A program made the position numbers and the translations under genes. A DNA stretch of 55,385 nucleotides from an uncultured Pelagibacteraceae bacterium (GTDB taxonomy: Bacteria; Pseudomonadota; Alphaproteobacteria; Pelagibacterales; Pelagibacteraceae): NCBI GenBank assembly GCA_902629935.1, contig CACOSU010000007.1, positions 1 to 55,385 on the forward strand, read 5' to 3'. A model generated the notes under the pieces. The model saw nothing but the letters and a program-made list of their open reading frames with translations, was not told where the DNA came from and searched no databases. Below are positions 49,913 through 55,385 of this stretch, piece by piece; position 1 is the stretch's first letter; every line of letters begins with the position of its first letter.

Positions 49913-51020
49913 TGTTGTTTTCAAATTTTATTATCAATGGTGGAAAAACATAGATAAATCTATTTTTTTACTAATAAGTTTATTATTTATTATTGGATTA
50001 TTTTTTTCTTTAGTTTCAACTTCTTTAATAGCTTCTGATAAGTTAGATACCAATAGTTATTTCTTTTTTTTTAAACATCTGATTTATGTTTTAATTGGAA
50101 TCTCTCTTATTTTTATATTTTCCTCATTAAATTCAGATCAATTATATAAATATTCTATTTTTCTATTTTTTATTTCATTTATTTCTTTACTTTTGGTGCC
50201 ATTCATTGGTATTGAAGTTAAAGGTTCAAAAAGATGGATAGACTTATTTTTCCTACCAAGATTTCAGCCCATAGAAGTTCTAAAACCATTTTTGGTAATA
50301 ATTCTAGCAACTATTTTATGCGATATTAGATCAAATATTTTATCTAAGTATTTGATATCTATTCTTTTGATATCTGTAATTTCTTTACTTTTAATAGCTC
50401 AACCAGATATTGGCCAAACTTTATTAGTGGTATTTTGTTGGGCAGTTCTGATCTTCACATCAGGAATTAATATATATATTCTTTTAGCAATGTTTGTTGC
50501 TGGAGCATCTTTGCTTGCTTATCTTATTATTTTTGTTCCAAAGTTTGATTATATTCAAGGACGTATTTTTTCATTTTTTAATAGAGAGACGGGTACTCAT
50601 AATTTTCAATCTGATAAAGCAATAGAATCGATTACAAGTGGTGGTTTTTTTGGCAAAGGCATAGGTGAGGGAGTTCTTAAAAATAGAGTTCCAGAAGCTC
50701 ATACTGACTATATTATATCAGTGATTTCTGAGGAGTTTGGTGTTGTTGCCATAATCTTAATATTATTATTGTTTTTGGTATTAATTTATATGATTTTTAA
50801 AAAAATAAGTTTTGAAACAAATGACAAAGCTAAACTTATTTTAATTGGATCTATTAGTTTAATATTAATGCAGGCCACTATTCATATAGGGGTTAATATA
50901 AGATTGTTTCCAACTACTGGAATGACATTACCTTTTTTAAGCTATGGTGGTTCGTCAATAATAAGTACATCAATATTAGCTGGAATAATTTTAAATTTAA
51001 CAAAAAGAAAAATAAGCTAA
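49899..51020 (+). CDS. ftsW: Septal peptidoglycan glycosyltransferase FtsW
   Basis: SEDS-family polymerase of lipid II, partner of FtsI. Nine to ten membrane spans; typical segments are VKGSKRWIDLFFLPRFQPIE, AQPDIGQTLLVVFCWAVLIF, GRIFSFFNRETGTHNFQSDK and VPEAHTDYIISVISEEFGVV, the last with the conserved Asp in HTDYI-SVI. LPFLSYGGSSIIS is at the C-terminus. Length 373. It overlaps murD by 14 bp and ends 2 bp before murG. Confidence 0.97.
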   Translation: MQSDSVVFKFYYQWWKNIDKSIFLLISLLFIIGLFFSLVSTSLIASDKLDTNSYFFFFKHLIYVLIGISLIFIFSSLNSDQLYKYSIFLFFISFISLLLVPFIGIEVKGSKRWIDLFFLPRFQPIEVLKPFLVIILATILCDIRSNILSKYLISILLISVISLLLIAQPDIGQTLLVVFCWAVLIFTSGINIYILLAMFVAGASLLAYLIIFVPKFDYIQGRIFSFFNRETGTHNFQSDKAIESITSGGFFGKGIGEGVLKNRVPEAHTDYIISVISEEFGVVAIILILLLFLVLIYMIFKKISFETNDKAKLILIGSISLILMQATIHIGVNIRLFPTTGMTLPFLSYGGSSIISTSILAGIILNLTKRKIS

Positions 51021-51022
51021 AA

Positions 51023-52087
51023 ATGAAAAAAAAAGTTTTGATTTCCACAGGTGGTTCAGGAGGTCATGTGATACCAGCAATTACAATTTATAATCATTTA
51101 AAGAATACTCATGAAACTTTAATTTCTACCGATTTAAGAGGTCTTGCATATTTAGATAAGTCTTATAATTCAGTAGTAATCAACACACCTAAATTAAATA
51201 ATTATTTCTTAATGCCTTTCTCAATTACAAAAATTTTATTTTTAACAGTTAAGTCTTTTTTTCTTTTAAAAAAAAATAATATTTCAATTTTGATTTCTAC
51301 AGGTGGTTATATGTCCTTACCAATATGTTTAGCAGCAAAAATATTGAATATTAAAATTTTTTTAATTGAACCAAATATGGTTCTTGGAAGAGCAAATAAA
51401 TTTTTTTTAAATTTTTCAACAAAGTTAATATGTTATTCAAAAAATATAATTAATTTACCATCTGGAATTCATCAAAAAGTAACTACAATTAAACCTTTAA
51501 TAAGAAAAGAATATTATGAAACAAGCACATATAACGACAAGGATAAGTTATTTACAATTATAATTATAGGAGGCAGTCAGGGTGCAAAAATCTTTGATGA
51601 GCTTCTAAATAAATCTTTTCTAAGTATAATAAGACAAGTTTCTATAAAAATTATTCATCAAACAAGTGAGAAAAATATTGACTTTTTAAGAAATTTCTAT
51701 TCTCAAAATAATATTGAAAGTAAAGTTTTTAGTTTTGATCAAAATCTTAATGAAATTTTGAGACAAGGAGATTTATGTATAACAAGAGCGGGTGCATCTA
51801 GTTTAGCAGAACTGTCTTTCTTAAATATTCCATTTGTAGCAATACCACTTCCATCATCAAAAGATAATCATCAGTATGAGAATGCAAAATATTACAAGGA
51901 CAAGGGATGTTGTTGGATAATTGATCAAAAAGATTTTGATGACCAAAAATTTGGGAAATTTTTGCTAGAATTGACAAACAAAAGTCAGGATTACATAACA
52001 AAAAAAAATAATTTACAAAAATTAAATTATCAAAACACCTGGAATAATATTAATCAAAAAATATTAAAAATTATTAATGAAAATTAA
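51023..52087 (+). CDS. murG: Lipid II synthase (undecaprenyl-PP-MurNAc-pentapeptide GlcNAc transferase)
   Basis: Membrane-associated GT-B enzyme that adds GlcNAc to lipid I. N-terminal glycine loop ISTGGSGGHVIPAITIYNHL, second loop ISTGGYMSLPICLAAKIL, IIIGGSQGAKIFDELL for the donor side, and CITRAGASSLAELSFLNIPF followed by IPLPSSKDNHQYENAKYY, the MurG signature. Length 354. It overlaps murC by 11 bp. Confidence 0.97.
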   Translation: MKKKVLISTGGSGGHVIPAITIYNHLKNTHETLISTDLRGLAYLDKSYNSVVINTPKLNNYFLMPFSITKILFLTVKSFFLLKKNNISILISTGGYMSLPICLAAKILNIKIFLIEPNMVLGRANKFFLNFSTKLICYSKNIINLPSGIHQKVTTIKPLIRKEYYETSTYNDKDKLFTIIIIGGSQGAKIFDELLNKSFLSIIRQVSIKIIHQTSEKNIDFLRNFYSQNNIESKVFSFDQNLNEILRQGDLCITRAGASSLAELSFLNIPFVAIPLPSSKDNHQYENAKYYKDKGCCWIIDQKDFDDQKFGKFLLELTNKSQDYITKKNNLQKLNYQNTWNNINQKILKIINEN

Positions 52088-53474
52088 ATTAGCAAAATCA
52101 GAACTAATTCATTTTGTTGGAATAGGCGGAATAGGCATGAGTGGCTTGTCACTTATAATGAAAGGGCAAGGTTTTAAAGTTCAAGGAAGTGATATTTCAA
52201 ATAACAAAAATATAGAGAGATTAAAAAAAGAAAAAATAAAAGTTTCTATTGGTCACAAAAAGAAAAATATAGATAAGGCAACAATTATAGTTGTATCATC
52301 AGCTATTAAAAAAAATAATCCTGAGCTTATTGAGGCTAAAAAAAAACAATTACCAATTTATAAAAGAGGAGAAATGCTAGCTAATATTGTCTCTTTGACA
52401 AAAAATATTGTAGTAGTTGGATCACATGGCAAAACTACAACAACTTCTCTGATAGCTTCAATATTTCAAGAAACAAAAATAGATCCTACCATTATTAATG
52501 GTGGAGTGATAAATTCAATTAATAACTCTGCTAAACTTGGAAAAAGTGATTGGTCAATATTAGAGGCAGACGAGTCAGATGGAAGTTTTGTTTTCATACC
52601 TCCAACATATTCAATAATCACAAACATAGATCGAGAGCATATGGATTATTATGGCACTATGGATAAATTAAATAAATATTTTGAAAATTTTGTTAATAAG
52701 GTTCCTTCATTTGGAAAATCATTTATTTGTTTAGATGACAAAAATAACAAAAATTTAATTAAAAATATCAAAAATAAAAACTTTTATACATATGGCTTAG
52801 ATACAAAATCAAATTTTTGCATAAAGAATATAAAACAATTAAAAGAATTCTCTGAGTTTGACTTAAATATAAAATTACCCAATAAAAAAAATCAATTAAT
52901 TAAAAAATTTAAAATTCCTTTATTAGGAACTCATAATATTAAAAATTCTGTAGCTGCAGCTGCTTTAGCGTTAACTGTAGGTCTGCCAGTCAATAATATA
53001 AAAAAAGGACTTAAAAATTTTAAAGGAGTCCAAAGAAGATTTAATAAAATTTTCAATTTTAACAATGTAGATTTTTATGATGATTATGCTCATCATCCTA
53101 CAGAAATCAAAGAAGTGTTAGATGGTGTAACAAGTGTTTATAAAGACTATGAAAAGATATGTATTTTTCAACCACATAGAATATCAAGATTAAAAGATTT
53201 AAAAAAAGAATTTACCTATGCCTTCAAAAATGCAGATAAAGTGATTTTGTTTCCAATTTATACTGCAGGAGAAAAAATAAAACTTGGATTTAGTTATACA
53301 AATTTTTCGAAAGAAATAATTAAAAATTCAGAAGTTCAATTATTTTTAGTCGAAGATAAATTCCAATTAGCGAAATTTATTAAAGCAAATATTTATGGAA
53401 AAAAAATTGTAATAGGGATGGGTGCTGGAACTATCTCAAGTTGGATGAGAGGATTACCAAAATTGTTATCATGA
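52077..53474 (+). CDS. murC: UDP-N-acetylmuramate:L-alanine ligase
   Basis: First Mur ligase of the stem peptide. IHFVGIGGIGMSGLSLIM at the start, VVGSHGKTTTTSLIASIF as P-loop near residue 113, LEADESDGSFVFIPP, TNIDREHMDYYGTMDKL, and a C-terminal DDYAHHPTEIKEVLDGV with IFQPHRISRLKDL. Length 465, full. The gene starts inside the murG end and its TGA overlaps the murB ATG (ATGA). Confidence 0.98.
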   Translation: MKIKLAKSELIHFVGIGGIGMSGLSLIMKGQGFKVQGSDISNNKNIERLKKEKIKVSIGHKKKNIDKATIIVVSSAIKKNNPELIEAKKKQLPIYKRGEMLANIVSLTKNIVVVGSHGKTTTTSLIASIFQETKIDPTIINGGVINSINNSAKLGKSDWSILEADESDGSFVFIPPTYSIITNIDREHMDYYGTMDKLNKYFENFVNKVPSFGKSFICLDDKNNKNLIKNIKNKNFYTYGLDTKSNFCIKNIKQLKEFSEFDLNIKLPNKKNQLIKKFKIPLLGTHNIKNSVAAAALALTVGLPVNNIKKGLKNFKGVQRRFNKIFNFNNVDFYDDYAHHPTEIKEVLDGVTSVYKDYEKICIFQPHRISRLKDLKKEFTYAFKNADKVILFPIYTAGEKIKLGFSYTNFSKEIIKNSEVQLFLVEDKFQLAKFIKANIYGKKIVIGMGAGTISSWMRGLPKLLS

Positions 53475-54376
53475 AAAATAATTTAAAAGATTTGATTTCA
53501 GAATTTAGTGATAATTTAAAGTTAGATTATGATTTAAAAAAAAAAAATTGGTTCAATATAGGTGGTAAAACAAAAGCTTTTTATAAAGCAGACAACTTAA
53601 AAGAATTAATTAAATTTCTCAAAAAAATTCAAAATTATGAAAAGATATTTGTATTGGGAGCCGGCTCAAACACATTAATTACTGACAAACAATTTAATGG
53701 TGTAGTAATCAAGCTTTCGAATAATTTTAATAATATCTCACTACTAAATGAAGAAATAATTATAGCCGGTAGCGCAGTTACAGATAAATCATTATCAGAG
53801 TTTGCAATGGAAAATAGTTTAGGGGGTTTTGAATTTTTATCTTGTATACCAGGAACTATTGGCGGTGGAATTAAAATGAACGCTGGCTGTTTTAAAAGAG
53901 AGTTTAAGGACATTTTGGTTTCTATTCAGGCAATTAATAAATTAGGAGAAGTAATTACAATACCTTCAAAAGATATAAATTTTAAATATAGAGATAGTGG
54001 ATTATCAGATGATCTAATTTTTTTAAGTGCATCATTTAGAGGATTTAAAAAGGATAAAGATATTATTAAAAATGAAATACAATTACTTAAAAAGAAAAAA
54101 GAGCAAACACAACCAACAAAAATTAAGACTAGCGGTAGTACTTTCAAAAATCCTATAGATCAATCAGATAAAAAAGTTTGGCAATTAATTAAAGAGTCTG
54201 TTTCGCTAGAAAAATCATTTGGAGATGCATGTATTTCTGAAAAACACTGTAATTTTTTTGTAAATAAAGGTAATGCTAAGTTTGAAGATATGAAAAAGTT
54301 AATAGATTTTGTTTCAGTTAGCGTGTTTAAAAAAACAGGAATTAAATTAGAAACAGAAATAAAAATATTAGAATAA
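53471..54376 (+). CDS. murB: UDP-N-acetylenolpyruvoylglucosamine reductase
   Basis: FAD- and NADPH-dependent reductase that forms UDP-MurNAc. NWFNIGGKTKAFYKAD at the N-terminus, FVLGAGSNTLITDKQFNGVV for FAD, FEFLSCIPGTIGGGIKMNAG, YRDSGLSDDLIFLSA, and the catalytic Ser in KTSGSTFKNP. It has the shorter type II layout (301 residues). The ATG at 53471 is chosen because of the ATGA overlap with murC; the longer frame from 53441 would only add residues read from murC. Confidence 0.96.
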   Translation: MKNNLKDLISEFSDNLKLDYDLKKKNWFNIGGKTKAFYKADNLKELIKFLKKIQNYEKIFVLGAGSNTLITDKQFNGVVIKLSNNFNNISLLNEEIIIAGSAVTDKSLSEFAMENSLGGFEFLSCIPGTIGGGIKMNAGCFKREFKDILVSIQAINKLGEVITIPSKDINFKYRDSGLSDDLIFLSASFRGFKKDKDIIKNEIQLLKKKKEQTQPTKIKTSGSTFKNPIDQSDKKVWQLIKESVSLEKSFGDACISEKHCNFFVNKGNAKFEDMKKLIDFVSVSVFKKTGIKLETEIKILE

Positions 54377-54377
54377 A

Positions 54378-55292
54378 TTGAAAAAAAAAATACTTATATT
54401 ATCTGGAGGTATCTCTAAAGAAAGGCTGATTAGTCTTGAAACGGGACTGCAGGTTGCTAGAGAATTAAAAAAAAATGGTTATAAAATTAAGCTTTCCGAG
54501 CCAGATAATAATTTAGAAAAAACTATAAAAAAATTTAAACCTAATGTAATTTTTAATGCATTACATGGCCAATTTGGAGAAGATGGCTATATTCAAACCA
54601 TATTAGAACAATTTAAAATTCCTTATACACATTCAGGGGTGATGGCTTCATCCATCGCGATGGATAAAGAAATTTCAAAAAAAATATTTATTAATCATAA
54701 AATAAAAACGCCTAAATTTTTTACATATTCTTATGATATAAAAAATTTTCATTTAATAAAAAAAATTAAATTACAATTAAATTTCCCGGTAGTAGTTAAA
54801 CCTTTAAACGAAGGCTCAAGTGTGAATGTCTTTATATGTAATGAAAAAAATATAATAAATGTTCTAAATTCAGTTAAAAATTATAAAAAAGTAATGATTG
54901 AAGAATTTATTGCAGGAAGAGAAATTCAAGTTGCAGTCATGGGAAATAAAAAATTAGGTGCCATAGAGCTTAAGCCAAAAAGAAAATTTTACGATTATAA
55001 AGCTAAATATAACAAGAATGCAAAAACTAAACATATAATCCCTGTTAAACTAACTAAAAGTAAATTAAATAAAGTTTTGAATATAGCTTTGAAAGCTCAT
55101 AAAATAATTGGTTGCAAAGGGGTCACAAGGTCAGATTTCAAATTTTATAATGGAAAATTTTATTTATTAGAAATCAACACTCAACCAGGAATGACAAAAC
55201 TTTCGTTAGTTCCTGAAATTGCCGCATATAGAGGAATTAGTTTTATACAATTAATTGAATGGATTCTAAAGGATGCGAAGACAAAAAAGTAA
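54378..55292 (+). CDS. ddl: D-alanine:D-alanine ligase
   Basis: ATP-grasp enzyme supplying D-Ala-D-Ala to MurF. LILSGGISKERLISLETG at the N-terminus has the conserved Glu, NALHGQFGEDGYIQTILEQF follows, YTHSGVMASSIAMDKEISK, PVVVKPLNEGSSVNVF, IEEFIAGREIQVAVMGN and the C-terminal YLLEINTQPGMTKLSLVPE with the metal ligands. Length 304. The start codon is TTG, one base after the murB TAA; no ATG is near the N-terminal motif. It overlaps ftsQ by 20 bp. Confidence 0.96.
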   Translation: MKKKILILSGGISKERLISLETGLQVARELKKNGYKIKLSEPDNNLEKTIKKFKPNVIFNALHGQFGEDGYIQTILEQFKIPYTHSGVMASSIAMDKEISKKIFINHKIKTPKFFTYSYDIKNFHLIKKIKLQLNFPVVVKPLNEGSSVNVFICNEKNIINVLNSVKNYKKVMIEEFIAGREIQVAVMGNKKLGAIELKPKRKFYDYKAKYNKNAKTKHIIPVKLTKSKLNKVLNIALKAHKIIGCKGVTRSDFKFYNGKFYLLEINTQPGMTKLSLVPEIAAYRGISFIQLIEWILKDAKTKK

Positions 55293-55385
55293 AAAGATTT
55301 TAGTTTATTTTTTTTTAATTATAATTTTAGCTTCAATAAACAATATTAATTTGAATAATTTTAATTATTATAAAATTAATAAAGT
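55273..55385 (+). CDS. ftsQ: FtsQ-like cell division protein, N-terminal fragment
   Basis: An ATG inside the ddl 3' end opens a frame that runs to the window edge, 37 codons visible. The peptide begins MRRQKSKK, then a hydrophobic span ILVYFFLIIILASI, matching the short cytoplasmic tail and single anchor of FtsQ. Position after ddl is the classic ftsQ position. The POTRA and beta domains lie outside the window, so this call rests on order and topology. Confidence 0.72.
   Translation, partial: MRRQKSKKILVYFFLIIILASINNINLNNFNYYKINK

Overview
The window is a gene-dense, very A+T-rich stretch of chromosome from a free-living alphaproteobacterium. Protein sequences, gene order and extreme compaction point to the SAR11 clade (Pelagibacterales, Candidatus Pelagibacter-like). 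Supporting signs are Lys/Asn/Ile-rich proteins, almost no intergenic DNA, start/stop overlaps of the ATGA or TAATG type, a short OmpR/EnvZ set, an alphaproteobacterial lgt-midA-pgeF-prs-rplY-pth-ychF block, and a full bc1 complex. The assignment rests on pattern recognition; no database search was possible. I see no phage, IS element, CRISPR array or genomic island.

Layout. 1-2854: end of a TPR protein gene, ispE (isoprenoids), tRNA-Gln and a CCA-adding enzyme. 2851-4633 (minus): greA, hemF, trmL. 4726-7287: petABC, the cytochrome bc1 complex. 7264-13203 (minus): ychF, pth, rplY, prs, pgeF, midA, lgt. 13236-13487: a ubiK-like gene. 13465-15872 (minus): marR, ompR and envZ type regulators in transcription order. 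15947-16828: ilvE. 16825-23496 (minus): uvrB, a pteridine-reductase-like SDR, a secreted alpha/beta hydrolase, folB, uvrC, pgsA. 23533-25377: an aspartate-type aminotransferase and an NAD(P)-binding protein. 25366-26310 (minus): trxB. 26332-27941: an ELM1-family protein and a probable 2OG-Fe(II) oxygenase. 27938-32336 (minus): carA, carB. 32463-36801: yqeY, dnaG, rpoD and two tRNAs. 36816-38210 (minus): mlaA, mlaC. 38311-39054: an AmpD-type amidase. 39094-39450: RNase P RNA. 39644-55385: a division and cell wall (dcw) cluster running mraZ-ftsZ-rsmH-ftsL-ftsI-murEF-mraY-murD-ftsW-murG-murC-murB-ddl-ftsQ, cut by the window edge.

How the genes work together. The last 16 kb holds nearly the whole cytoplasmic pathway to lipid II (MurE/F, D, C, B, Ddl, MraY, MurG) plus the septal synthase pair FtsW/FtsI and FtsZ, headed by the regulator MraZ. 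Its predicted operator of three TGGG repeats sits on the predicted -10 element. The other blocks are housekeeping: respiration, tRNA maturation, nucleotide supply (prs, carAB), replication and transcription initiation (dnaG, rpoD), excision repair (uvrB, uvrC), folate and lipids.

The most unusual points are: a tRNA-Val(GAC) with a non-canonical T-loop; ftsZ moved to the head of the dcw cluster; a MurE-MurF fusion; convergent genes that all overlap, three pairs sharing one TTAA as a stop on both strands; an MlaA without a lipobox; and a DnaG that has lost its zinc ligands. I did not find a wholly new multi-gene system; this is mostly core genome with lineage-specific oddities.
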